Below are positions 17,330-25,554 of a stretch of 51,282 nt of DNA, one piece after another. The stretch is taken from contig JUEF01000040.1 of assembly GCA_000802045.1 (NCBI GenBank), positions 1-51,282 of the forward strand. The letters run 5' to 3'. The DNA is from Peptococcaceae bacterium BICA1-8 (GTDB lineage: Bacteria; Bacillota; Peptococcia; Peptococcales; BICA1-8). The notes under the pieces are model-generated. The model was not told the DNA's origin. It ran no database searches and worked only from the letters and a program-made list of their open reading frames with translations. Position numbers and translations under genes: made by a program. Within the stretch, counting starts at the first letter, position 1. Every line of letters starts with the position of its first letter.

Positions 17330-17347
17330 TTGGCATCAATATTGCAA
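17330..17347 (+). promoter_or_regulatory. Sigma-54 promoter for leuC copy 2 and downstream genes
   Basis: TTGGCATCAATATTGCAA: GG at 17332-17333 and GC at 17344-17345 with 10 nt between. The predicted start near 17357 gives a leader of about 36 nt to the TTG start at 17393. Confidence 0.78.
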
Positions 17348-17392
17348 CTATTAAAAAAACGTGTGTAAATTACTCAAAAGGAGAGAAACAAC

Positions 17393-18661
17393 TTGGGCAA
17401 TAATTTAATAAAAAAAATACTTGCAAAAAAATTAGGCCATGAAGTCAAGGTTGGGGAAATTATATACATTGAGCCAGATTTAGTTATGACCCATGACCAT
17501 CAAGGACCTATGACTATCAGAGAATTTGAAAATATCGGCGCGGATAGCTTGTGGAATCCTGATAAAGTAATTTTAGTTATGGACCATAGAACTCCTTCCC
17601 AAACGCTGGTTGCTGTAGAAAACCATCAAAAACTAAGAAAGTTTGCAAGAAAATATGGAGTAACTAAATTTTTTGATGTTGGTGAAGGTGTATGCCACGA
17701 TTTAGTTGCTGAAAAAGCTTTGGTTAGACCGGAAATGGTTTATATTGCCACAGATTCCCATACAGTCACTGAAGGTGCCTTGGGACTTTTTGCAACTGGT
17801 GTTGGATCTAGTGAGATGGCCTCAATTTTTGCAACAGGTAAGGTATGGTTGAAAATTCCTGAAACAATTAAGGTTACTTTAAAAGGAACTTTACAAAAAG
17901 GTGTTTATGGTAAAGATATAGCCTTGAGATTATTAGAGATTATAAAAACTGGTGGGGCAGATTATAAAGTCTTGGAATTTGGTGGAGCTGGTATTGCATC
18001 TGTTAGTGCAGCTAGCCGCATGTCATTATGTAATATGTGTCTAGAAATGGGTGCCAAAACCGCAATTTTCCCTGTTGATAAGGTTACTGTAGAGTATTAT
18101 AAAGAAAAAGGTGTAGAAGTGCAGGAATTATACCCAGATGAGGATGGAGAGTACATCAGTGAAATTATTGTTGATTTAGACCAGTTAGAACCACTAATTG
18201 CTTTTCCTTTCTCACCAGACAATGTCCGCTCTGTTAGTCAAATAGGTGATGAAGTATATGCATTAAATCAGTCTGTAATTGGGACCTGTACCGGTGCTAG
18301 ATATGAGGATTTAAAAGTTGCTGCTGAAATACTAAAAGGTAAGCAGGTTAGACCCGGAACTAGAATGTTAATTGTTCCTGCGACAAAGGATCTGATGTTA
18401 AGGTGTACCCAAGAAGGTATTATCGAAACATTTTTGAAAGCAGGCGCAATGGTTAATGTACCCTGTTGTGGGCCATGTGGTGGTTATGGTATGGCAGTAC
18501 TAGCTGAAGACGAAAGTTCTATTACTACCGGTAGTAGAAACTTCGTAGCTAGAATGGGGGCACCAGGAGCCCATATCTATTTATCAAATGCCGCAACAGC
18601 CGCAGCTTCTGCTATCGAAGGTAAACTAACAGATCCAAGAAAATACTTGTCCGATAGCTAA
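17393..18661 (+). CDS. LeuC-type large subunit of a hydro-lyase, copy 2
   Basis: A 422-residue aconitase-superfamily large subunit beginning at TTG behind AAGGAGAG. Cluster cysteines are Cys299 (GTCTGAR), Cys359 and Cys362 (CCGPCGG). ATDSHTVTEGALG and CNMCLEMGAKTAIFPVD are kept. Two conserved blocks differ from the classical ones: SCTN has become TCTG, and the NRNFxGR block reads SRNFVAR (Ser381 where aconitase has a substrate-contact asparagine, Arg382 and Arg387 kept). It resembles the homoaconitase/dimethylmalate dehydratase-like branch more than leucine-pathway LeuC, though that placement is inference. The small subunit and a dehydrogenase follow. Confidence 0.84.
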   Translation: MGNNLIKKILAKKLGHEVKVGEIIYIEPDLVMTHDHQGPMTIREFENIGADSLWNPDKVILVMDHRTPSQTLVAVENHQKLRKFARKYGVTKFFDVGEGVCHDLVAEKALVRPEMVYIATDSHTVTEGALGLFATGVGSSEMASIFATGKVWLKIPETIKVTLKGTLQKGVYGKDIALRLLEIIKTGGADYKVLEFGGAGIASVSAASRMSLCNMCLEMGAKTAIFPVDKVTVEYYKEKGVEVQELYPDEDGEYISEIIVDLDQLEPLIAFPFSPDNVRSVSQIGDEVYALNQSVIGTCTGARYEDLKVAAEILKGKQVRPGTRMLIVPATKDLMLRCTQEGIIETFLKAGAMVNVPCCGPCGGYGMAVLAEDESSITTGSRNFVARMGAPGAHIYLSNAATAAASAIEGKLTDPRKYLSDS

Positions 18662-18724
18662 ACGCTACTAAACCAGGTTCAATTAGCGGGTCTAAGTTGC
18701 GCTAAGCTCATGGATAAGTGCAAC

Positions 18725-18770
18725 TAAAATTCAGATGGAGTCTAGAAACTCCACCTGAATTAAATTTTAC
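18725..18770 (+). other. Intercistronic hairpin between leuC and leuD copy 2
   Basis: AATTCAG-TGGAGT and ACTCCA-CTGAATT arms pair with one mismatch around CTAGAA and are followed by AAATTTTAC. A second weaker pairing (AAGTTGC / TGCAACT) lies at 18694-18727. It may be an RNA-stability element or a partial terminator that balances subunit levels. The two subunit genes are 126 nt apart, whereas the other two leuC/leuD pairs are contiguous. Confidence 0.5.
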
Positions 18771-18787
18771 TAATAGGGGTGGAATTA

Positions 18788-19288
18788 ATGAACAAAAGCT
18801 TAAATGGAAAGGCATTTAAATTTGGTGATGATGTTGATACTGGTCAAATAATACCTGGTAAATATGTTGTTTTGACTGATCCTAATGAGCTGGCTTCCCA
18901 TGTTTTTGAAGATGTAGCTCCTGAATTTAAAGGTAAAGTTGAAATGGGAGATATTATTATTGCTGGCAAGAACTTTGGAACAGGTTCGAGCCGGGAGCAT
19001 GCCCCTAAAGCTATAAAATTTTCCGGGATAAGTGCAGTTATTGCCAAATCTTTTGCCAGAATCTTTTATCGTAATGCAATAAATATTGGTTTATTTGCTA
19101 TAACCTTACCACAAGTTGATGAAATTAAAGAAAATGATCAGATTACTATTAATTTAAATGAGGGTAAAGTAATTAACCATACTCAAGGAAAGGAATATAA
19201 ATTTGATCTTCCCCATAAAGTTATGCTGGATATTTTTGCGGAGGGTGGCATAATTCCCTTCACCAAAAAGGAATTAAATTTAAAATAA
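18788..19288 (+). CDS. LeuD-type small subunit of a hydro-lyase, copy 2
   Basis: A 166-residue swivel subunit with GKNFGTGSSREHA and AKSFARIFYRNAINIGL. The specificity loop after DTGQIIPG reads KYVVLTD, close to the Tyr-Leu-Val type of loop reported for isopropylmalate isomerases. The start at 18788 follows GGGGTGG. It partners the product of 17393-18661. The dehydrogenase gene follows after 23 nt. Confidence 0.84.
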   Translation: MNKSLNGKAFKFGDDVDTGQIIPGKYVVLTDPNELASHVFEDVAPEFKGKVEMGDIIIAGKNFGTGSSREHAPKAIKFSGISAVIAKSFARIFYRNAINIGLFAITLPQVDEIKENDQITINLNEGKVINHTQGKEYKFDLPHKVMLDIFAEGGIIPFTKKELNLK

Positions 19289-19311
19289 AAATAACGAAGG
19301 GCGGTATTTAA

Positions 19312-20394
19312 ATGGCGAAGTACAAAGTAGGAATTTTGCTAGGAGATGACATCGGTTTAGAGGTTGTTCCTGAGACGGTGAAAATATTAAGGGAGGCGGT
19401 TAAACCATTTGCAGGTATCGATATAGAATGGATAGAGCTGCCAGTGGGCATGCCTTCTTATAAAGAAAATGGGGAAACATTACCTCAAAAGACATTAAAT
19501 ACTTTATTTGACTTAGATGGCTGGATATTAGGCCCAATTGGACACATGGCATATCCTAAAGATGATCCCAAGGCTATTAATCCCCATCCAATATTGCGTC
19601 GGGAATTTGATTTAGTAAGTAATATTAGACCAGCTAAATCTTATGATTCAGTTCCATCATTACATAAAAATGTGGATGTAGTTATCATTAGGGAGAATAA
19701 TGAAGGATTCCAGCCAGACCGCAATGTCTATAAGGGAACTGGTGAATTTATGCCTACCTCTGATTTGGCAATGTCTGTAAGGGTTATTACTCGCAGAAAC
19801 TCCCAAATGGTAGCTAGATCAGCCTTTGAATTAGCAAGACAAAGAAATGGTAAGAAAAAGGTTACTGCTATTCATAAAAATACTGTTTTTAAATTAGGCT
19901 GTAGTTTATTCCTTGACGCATGTAGAGAAATTGCTAGTGAATACCCCGATGTTACCTTTGAAACTGCGGTTGTAGATACCTTTTCAATGCAGCTAGTGAT
20001 GCGGCCTCAGAATTATGATGTGGTTGTTTCTACAAATATGTTTGGCGACATTCTTACAGATTTGGCTGCAGGCTTAGTAGGCGGCCTGGGTATGGCACCG
20101 GGCTTATGCGTCGGACCAAAATATGTAATGGCTCAGGCAACACATGGTTCTGCACCAGATATTGCCGGAAAACAAATTGCAAATCCATATGCCATGATTA
20201 TGTCTGGACAAATGATGCTATCCTGGCTGGGTAATCTTAAACAAGATGAAGAAGCAGTAAAAGCTGCAGCTAATATCAAAAAAGCAGTGGAAGAAATCTT
20301 GACTGAAGGTGTAAATGTAACTCCCGATTTAGGCGGTAAAGCTTCTACTTCTCAAATGGGAGATGCAATTTGTCGGATCTTAAGTAGAAATTAG
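19312..20394 (+). CDS. Isocitrate/isopropylmalate dehydrogenase family protein
   Basis: A 360-residue beta-decarboxylating dehydrogenase. The family signature [27 protein letters not shown] carries the metal-binding aspartates. [15 protein letters not shown] and [12 protein letters not shown] give the substrate arginines and the loop, HKNTVFKLG the catalytic lysine region, and [15 protein letters not shown] the nucleotide site. The start motif reads GDDIGLEV rather than the usual GDGIGPEV. It should oxidise and decarboxylate a 2-hydroxy-3-carboxy acid made by the LeuCD-type isomerase just upstream (isocitrate, homoisocitrate or an alkylmalate). No cofactor choice is made here. It is 23 nt from leuD copy 2, in the same operon. 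Confidence 0.87.
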   Translation: MAKYKVGILLGDDIGLEVVPETVKILREAVKPFAGIDIEWIELPVGMPSYKENGETLPQKTLNTLFDLDGWILGPIGHMAYPKDDPKAINPHPILRREFDLVSNIRPAKSYDSVPSLHKNVDVVIIRENNEGFQPDRNVYKGTGEFMPTSDLAMSVRVITRRNSQMVARSAFELARQRNGKKKVTAIHKNTVFKLGCSLFLDACREIASEYPDVTFETAVVDTFSMQLVMRPQNYDVVVSTNMFGDILTDLAAGLVGGLGMAPGLCVGPKYVMAQATHGSAPDIAGKQIANPYAMIMSGQMMLSWLGNLKQDEEAVKAAANIKKAVEEILTEGVNVTPDLGGKASTSQMGDAICRILSRN

Positions 20395-20646
20395 GCATTT
20401 TTTAGGTTTGAATAGTACAAATTAGGTTACAAATAGGTTCTCTGAATTTAAAGTCAAAATCTATTTCTTCTATAATACTGAAATGCCTATACTAGCCTTA
20501 CCTTAATTCTTTTTGGCAATTTTCAGAACATTCGTCAAAGGAGATTTCTAGGCATGAAACTTGCATTAAGGTTAGATGATAATCATTCATCTAATCTTCA
20601 AGGGAGGGAGGCTAGAGGAGTCTTTATAAAGAGTGGAGGTATCTTT

Positions 20647-21906
20647 ATGGGTATGACAGTAACAGAGAAAATAATTGCCAATAAAGCTAATTTGTCTCAG
20701 GTAAAACCAGGACAAATAGTACAAGTGCCAGTAGATTTCGCCTTTTTTCATGATAATAATGCACCAATAGCCATCAGGCAGTTTTCACGGTTACCCAATG
20801 CCAGCGTTTGGGATAGTTCTAAAGTCATGTTTGTTTTAGATCATCATTCTCCGTCTACAACTTTAAGAGCTGCTCAGCATCATCAGAACATCAGGGACTT
20901 TGCCAAAAAGCATAATATTAAAGTCTCGGAAGTCGGCAGGGGTGTTTCCCATCCTGTAGTAGCAGAAGAGGGTTATGCTCGTCCAGGGAGAATCATACTT
21001 GGTACAGATTCTCATACAGTTGGGCTTGGTACCTTTGGCTGTTTAGCAACTGGTATAGGTTCTACGGAAATGGCAGCTGTTTTAGCCACAGGCAGTATCT
21101 GGCTCCAGGTGCCCGAGACAGTGAAGATATGGCTTGATGGAAAACTAGGGCCTCATATTACTCCAAAAGATGTTGCTCTCTTTCTTTTAAAAAACTTTGG
21201 CCCATCCTTCTTGAACTATGCTGCTGTAGAAATCGCTGGACCTCTGGTAGACTCTTTAAATGTTGAAGAAAGAATGGCAATTACAATCATGTGTCTAGAA
21301 ATGGGAGTTAAAAACGCAATAATGCCGGTTGATGAGAAGATCCTAAACTACATTAATGGGACACAGAAAACTGAAAAGATTTTCCAAGCTGATAAAGATG
21401 CGGTATACGCCTCAGTTGTGCAGTTTGACGTATCTTCATTAGAACCAATTGTTGCAACTCCCGGATTACCCACAAATGGGGTTGAAGTTAATCAAGCTGA
21501 AGGTGTAGAGATTAATCAGGCTACTTTAGGTTCTTGTTCCGGTGCATTTCTGCACGATTTAGAAGCCGCTGCAGAGATATTAAAGGGCAGAAAAGTACAT
21601 CCGGGAGTAAGGTTTGTAGTCGTTCCTAATAGCTCAAAGGTTGTTGAAAAAGCAGCCCGCTTGGGAATCATTAGTACACTAGTTGAGGCAGGAGCAATCT
21701 TTAGTTCACCAGCCTGCGGTACCTGTGGAGGTTATGAAGTTGGAGTATTAGCACCGGATGAAACCTGTATTTCAACCACAACCCGTAATATGGATGGCAG
21801 AATGGGTCCCGGTGGATTAATTTATTTGGCTAGTGCCCGCACGGTGGCTGCATCAGCAGTAATGGGTAAAATAACCGATCCTCGAAAATTGGGAGGTGGG
21901 AATTAA
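20647..21906 (+). CDS. LeuC-type large subunit of a hydro-lyase, copy 3
   Basis: A 419-residue aconitase-superfamily large subunit. Cluster cysteines are Cys297 (GSCSGAF), Cys357 and Cys360 (ACGTCGG). GTDSHTVGLGTFG is conserved. It departs most from the classical site: the CNM block reads ITIMCLEMG (the asparagine is replaced by isoleucine) and the NRNFxGR block reads TRNMDGR (Thr379). These positions match two substrate-contact asparagines of aconitase, so a different substrate is likely. The start at 20647 has an ideal GGAGGT site; the longer frame to 20554 has none. The small subunit follows with a 1-nt gap. Confidence 0.84.
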   Translation: MGMTVTEKIIANKANLSQVKPGQIVQVPVDFAFFHDNNAPIAIRQFSRLPNASVWDSSKVMFVLDHHSPSTTLRAAQHHQNIRDFAKKHNIKVSEVGRGVSHPVVAEEGYARPGRIILGTDSHTVGLGTFGCLATGIGSTEMAAVLATGSIWLQVPETVKIWLDGKLGPHITPKDVALFLLKNFGPSFLNYAAVEIAGPLVDSLNVEERMAITIMCLEMGVKNAIMPVDEKILNYINGTQKTEKIFQADKDAVYASVVQFDVSSLEPIVATPGLPTNGVEVNQAEGVEINQATLGSCSGAFLHDLEAAAEILKGRKVHPGVRFVVVPNSSKVVEKAARLGIISTLVEAGAIFSSPACGTCGGYEVGVLAPDETCISTTTRNMDGRMGPGGLIYLASARTVAASAVMGKITDPRKLGGGN

Positions 21907-21907
21907 T

Positions 21908-22411
21908 ATGGATGATTTTATATTAAAAGGTAGGGTTTGGAAGTTTGGCGATAATATTAGCACCGACCATATCTTACCTTCCCGCTATATGACCCACGTG
22001 GAACCTCATGAGCTGGCAGCTAACTGCATGAAAGGAACAGACCCTGATTTTTTTAGTAAAATTCACCCGGGAGATATTATTGTAGCTGGCGAAAACATTG
22101 GTTATGGTTCAAGTCGTGAACAGGCACCCCAGGCCATAAAATGTGCCCAAATCGGTGCAGTTGTTGCAAAATCTTTTGCCCGGATCTTCTACCGAAATTG
22201 CTATAATGTTGGATTACCTGCAATTATGGCACCCGATTTTGTTTTAGATGTCAATCAGGGTGACTTAATTGAGATTAATTATACTCAAGGTGGAATAACC
22301 AATTTAACTACTGGGAAGAAATACGAGTTTATTAAGCCGCCTGATTTTCTAGTAGAGTATATCGAATTAGGTGGATTAATACCGTATTTAGAAAAACAAT
22401 TAAAAAAATAA
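21908..22411 (+). CDS. LeuD-type small subunit of a hydro-lyase, copy 3
   Basis: A 167-residue swivel subunit with GENIGYGSSREQA (Gln in place of the usual His after SSRE) and AKSFARIFYRNCYNVGLP. The specificity loop after STDHILPS reads RYMTHVE, different from both other copies. The ATG at 21908 follows GGGAGGTGGG inside the end of leuC copy 3. The tctC gene follows after 16 nt, which ties this hydro-lyase to the transporter. Confidence 0.84.
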   Translation: MDDFILKGRVWKFGDNISTDHILPSRYMTHVEPHELAANCMKGTDPDFFSKIHPGDIIVAGENIGYGSSREQAPQAIKCAQIGAVVAKSFARIFYRNCYNVGLPAIMAPDFVLDVNQGDLIEINYTQGGITNLTTGKKYEFIKPPDFLVEYIELGGLIPYLEKQLKK

Positions 22412-22427
22412 AAGGGGGAAAAGAAAA

Positions 22428-23426
22428 ATGTTTAAGTCCAAAAAGGTAAAGGTTTTATTAGCACTATTGTTAGTTTTTGTGATGTTTGCTGCTGTCGGTT
22501 GTGGTGGAGCTAAGGAAGAGCCAAAGAAAGAAGAACCTAAGAGCGAAGCACCAAAAGAAGCTGAAAAACCAGCTTGGCCTACAAAAGACATTACTATGGT
22601 TTATCACTCTAAAGCTGGTTCCGGTGGGGACATGTTCCTGAGAGCAATGAGTAAGTCTTTAGAAGGACCTATAGGGAGAACTATTATCGTAGAAAATTTG
22701 CCAGGTGCTGCTTCGATGAACGCTTGGAAATATGTTGATGAATCAAAAGACGGTCATACCTTCTTAGGAGTATCTTCAACTTTGATTACTTCACCAATTA
22801 TGAATGACTTGCCATTAACTTATAAAAGCTTTGAGCCCGTAGCTATGATGTTTGTTGATCCAATGGTTTTATTTGTTCAAGCTGAAGCTCCTTGGGACAC
22901 TTGGGAAGACTTCCAAAAGGATGCCCAAGCTAACCCTGGTAAATATAATATTGCCGGTGGTATTCCTGGAGAGTTAGGCTTTGTTGCTGCCAAATTGCTT
23001 CAAGAGAAAGCTAAAATTGATATAAATGTTGTTCCATTTGAAGGTGGTGCTGATGCTACAGTAGCAGTTTTAGGTGGACATGTTGATGGTGCAATTGGTG
23101 AATATGGTGAAGCGGTTGCCCAACTTGATGCTGGTAAATTGAAAGTATTAATAGGCTTTAATCCTGTTGAGGGTGTAGATATTCCAACAGTTCAAGATAA
23201 AGGCTATGACTTTCTTGTAGAAAAGTTCAGAGGTATAGTTGCTCCGAAAGGAACTCCCCAAGAAGTAATAGATATTTGGGCTGATGCAGCTCTAAAGGCT
23301 TTAGATGAACCAGGCTTCAATAAATATTGGAATAACATGAAGCTTGTTAGAGCCTATAAGACAGGACCAGAATTTGTTAAGGTTATGGAAGAACAAGATA
23401 AGCAAATTAGAGCTTTTTTGAAATAA
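22428..23426 (+). CDS. tctC: Tripartite tricarboxylate transporter, substrate-binding lipoprotein (TctC)
   Basis: A 332-residue extracytoplasmic solute receptor of the TctC/Bug family. It has a lipoprotein signal peptide with lipobox AAVGC and lipidation site Cys25, then a Lys/Glu/Pro-rich tether to about residue 48. PTKDITMVYHSKAGSGGDMFLRAMSK and NLPGAASMNAWKYV are typical Bug motifs, and AVLGGHVDGAIGEYGE is the characteristic ligand loop. It captures a carboxylate outside the cell and hands it to TctAB. It directly follows leuD copy 3. Confidence 0.92.
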   Translation: MFKSKKVKVLLALLLVFVMFAAVGCGGAKEEPKKEEPKSEAPKEAEKPAWPTKDITMVYHSKAGSGGDMFLRAMSKSLEGPIGRTIIVENLPGAASMNAWKYVDESKDGHTFLGVSSTLITSPIMNDLPLTYKSFEPVAMMFVDPMVLFVQAEAPWDTWEDFQKDAQANPGKYNIAGGIPGELGFVAAKLLQEKAKIDINVVPFEGGADATVAVLGGHVDGAIGEYGEAVAQLDAGKLKVLIGFNPVEGVDIPTVQDKGYDFLVEKFRGIVAPKGTPQEVIDIWADAALKALDEPGFNKYWNNMKLVRAYKTGPEFVKVMEEQDKQIRAFLK

Positions 23427-23438
23427 TTTAAAATTAAA

Positions 23439-23458
23439 AGGCGGGGTAATTCCCGCCT
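23439..23458 (+). other. Intercistronic hairpin after tctC
   Basis: AGGCGGG and CCCGCCT pair around a short GTAATT loop and are not followed by a T-run. A stable hairpin after the binding-protein gene is common in transporter operons, where it keeps the receptor mRNA abundant relative to the membrane genes. Confidence 0.65.
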
Positions 23459-23483
23459 CACCTTTATAAAGGAGGAAGCAATT

Positions 23484-23975
23484 ATGTTTAAACGAAACGA
23501 TTATATTGTAGGCATCGCTTCAATTCTCCTTGGCATTTTTATTCTTTTGCAGTCTGCTGAATTGATAGCTAGAGTAAAGATGTCTATTGACCCTGCTGGA
23601 CCTGCTGCATTACCTAATCTTATGGCTTATATAATGATTGCCATCGGTATAATTCATTTGGTGGGTGCTTGGCATGCTAATAGAGTAATAGAAGAAAAGC
23701 AGTCTAAGAGTGTAAAGGAGTTTGTTGAACAGTATAAAGCAGTTGTTTATGTAACTTTAGTTAGTATAATATATGCAGTTTTTTTAGAAAGTATCGGATA
23801 TTTAATTTTAACACCTTTACTAATTGGATCATTATTATGGATAGTAAAAATGAGAAACTTTGGTAAAATTTCTCAAGTGAGTATATTTATGACCATAATT
23901 TTATTTACAATTTTTAAGTTTGGGTTAAAAGTTAAGTTACCATTAGGCATAATAAATTATTTCTTAGGGTATTAG
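23484..23975 (+). CDS. tctB: Tripartite tricarboxylate transporter, small membrane subunit (TctB)
   Basis: A 163-residue protein with four predicted membrane segments (about residues 8-25, 45-63, 85-106 and 120-150), the length and topology of TctB. The family has little sequence conservation; the assignment rests on topology plus position between tctC and tctA. An AAAGGAGG site precedes the ATG. Confidence 0.85.
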   Translation: MFKRNDYIVGIASILLGIFILLQSAELIARVKMSIDPAGPAALPNLMAYIMIAIGIIHLVGAWHANRVIEEKQSKSVKEFVEQYKAVVYVTLVSIIYAVFLESIGYLILTPLLIGSLLWIVKMRNFGKISQVSIFMTIILFTIFKFGLKVKLPLGIINYFLGY

Positions 23976-23987
23976 GAGGTAACTGAT

Positions 23988-25496
23988 ATGTTAGAAAACT
24001 TACTTGCTGGTGGACAGAATGTTTTTGACTGGGCCTCCCTAGCAGCAATTGCTTTTGGTGTTCTATGGGGTATAGTCGGTGGAATGATCCCCGGCATTAA
24101 TGCAACTATAGCTATGGCACTACTGCTTCCTTTTACTTGGGGGATGGATCCAATAAATGCCATTATGATGCTAGCTGGAGTTTATTGTGGTGGTGAGTAC
24201 GGTGGTTCTATTCCGGCCATATTAATTGGGACACCTGGTACAACTGCAGCAGCAGTAACATCCATAGATGGTTATGAAATGCATAAACAGGGAAAGACGG
24301 GAATTGCCTTAGGCACTTCATTGATATCCTCTACTTTTGGAGGCATGGTAAGTGCAATCTTACTCATTTTTGTTGCAGTGCCTTTAGCATCAGTAGCAAT
24401 TAAATTTGGCCCTTCAGAATACTTTGCATTATCCAGTGTTGGTTTGACATTGGTTTGCTCTTTAGGGGGCAGGAATGTATTTAAAGGTATTTTGGCCGGC
24501 GCAATAGGGGTTTTTATTGCTAGCATAGGGTATGATCCAATGAATGGGATACCCCGCTATACAATGGGAAATCTTAATATAGCTGATGGTTTTGGGTTAG
24601 TGGCTGTTATGATGGGGCTCTTTGCTATCTCTGAGCTTTTATTACAGGCAGAAGAGTTAACTGGAGATGATAAATTTAGTATTGCTAGTAAAGTTGATAC
24701 CAGCCTTCCTAATTGGTCTATTATCAAAACATTTATGCCTACAGCTTTTTTCTCTTCCCTTTTAGGAACGGTAATAGGTGCGATGCCTGGGGTTGGTGCT
24801 TCTACAGCTTGCTTTGTAGCATATAGTGAAGCTAAAAGATGGTGTAAGGACGGGAACACCTTTGGAACTGGAAATATTAAAGGCATAGCAGCTCCAGAGG
24901 CGGCTAATAATGCAGTTACCGGTGGAGCATTAGTACCACTATTAGCTTTAGGTATTCCTGGGTCCAACTCTACTGCTATCATGCTTGGGGCTTTAATGAT
25001 TCATAATGTTCAGCCAGGACCGTTGTTGTTTGAAAAAACACCTGAAATACCCTTCTCAATTTTTGTTGCTTTAATAGTTGCCAACATCTTTATGTTAATT
25101 ATGGGATATTATATTGTGAAGCTTGCTATTAAAGTTACTAGTATTTCTAAGCCTATTTTATTTGCCTGCATAATGGCCTTAGTTTTTACAGGTGCATTCG
25201 CCTACAGCGGTGATACTTTTGATATCTTTGTAACATTTATTTTTGGCCTTATAGGTTATTTGATGAAGAAATATGGTGTTCCCTATACAGCCACAGTCTT
25301 AGGCTTTGTTCTTGGATTTATTATGGAAGCTAATCTTCGTAGGGCTTTACTAATATCAAAAGGGGATTGGTTTGCTGGCTTATTTAATTCTCCTATTAGT
25401 AGCACGCTTTTAATTCTAGCAATTATTGCCTTCTTTACAACAGTTTATCAAAATTTGAAGAAGCCAGTAGACGTTGAGACAAATGGAAATGCATAA
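23988..25496 (+). CDS. tctA: Tripartite tricarboxylate transporter, large membrane subunit (TctA)
   Basis: A 502-residue polytopic permease. GGMIPGINATIAMALLLPFTWGMDPINAIMML near the N-terminus and GAMPGVGASTACFVAY...PEAANNAVTGGALVPLLALGIPGS in the middle are the two TctA signatures. It drives ion-coupled uptake of tri- or dicarboxylates with TctC and TctB. It lies 12 nt after tctB. Confidence 0.93.
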   Translation: MLENLLAGGQNVFDWASLAAIAFGVLWGIVGGMIPGINATIAMALLLPFTWGMDPINAIMMLAGVYCGGEYGGSIPAILIGTPGTTAAAVTSIDGYEMHKQGKTGIALGTSLISSTFGGMVSAILLIFVAVPLASVAIKFGPSEYFALSSVGLTLVCSLGGRNVFKGILAGAIGVFIASIGYDPMNGIPRYTMGNLNIADGFGLVAVMMGLFAISELLLQAEELTGDDKFSIASKVDTSLPNWSIIKTFMPTAFFSSLLGTVIGAMPGVGASTACFVAYSEAKRWCKDGNTFGTGNIKGIAAPEAANNAVTGGALVPLLALGIPGSNSTAIMLGALMIHNVQPGPLLFEKTPEIPFSIFVALIVANIFMLIMGYYIVKLAIKVTSISKPILFACIMALVFTGAFAYSGDTFDIFVTFIFGLIGYLMKKYGVPYTATVLGFVLGFIMEANLRRALLISKGDWFAGLFNSPISSTLLILAIIAFFTTVYQNLKKPVDVETNGNA

Positions 25497-25503
25497 AATT
25501 TTT

Positions 25504-25533
25504 ATCCCTGAAATTTTATTTCAGGGATTTTAT
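25504..25533 (+). terminator. Terminator-like hairpin after tctA
   Basis: ATCCCTGAAA (25504-25513) pairs with TTTCAGGGAT (25519-25528) around TTTTA and continues into TTTAT. The T-run is short, so it may be a partial terminator within the long operon. Confidence 0.6.
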
Positions 25534-25554
25534 CTGAAAGGAGCTGTTTAAATA

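Noticed and set aside
20513..20530. Sigma-54-like TTGGCAATTTTCAGAACA before leuC copy 3
   Set aside because: The -12 GC is AA and no enhancer repeat ends 50 or 60 nt upstream. The TTAGGTT words at 20403-20442 are single half-sites only. Leu copy 3 is more likely read from the 17330 promoter.
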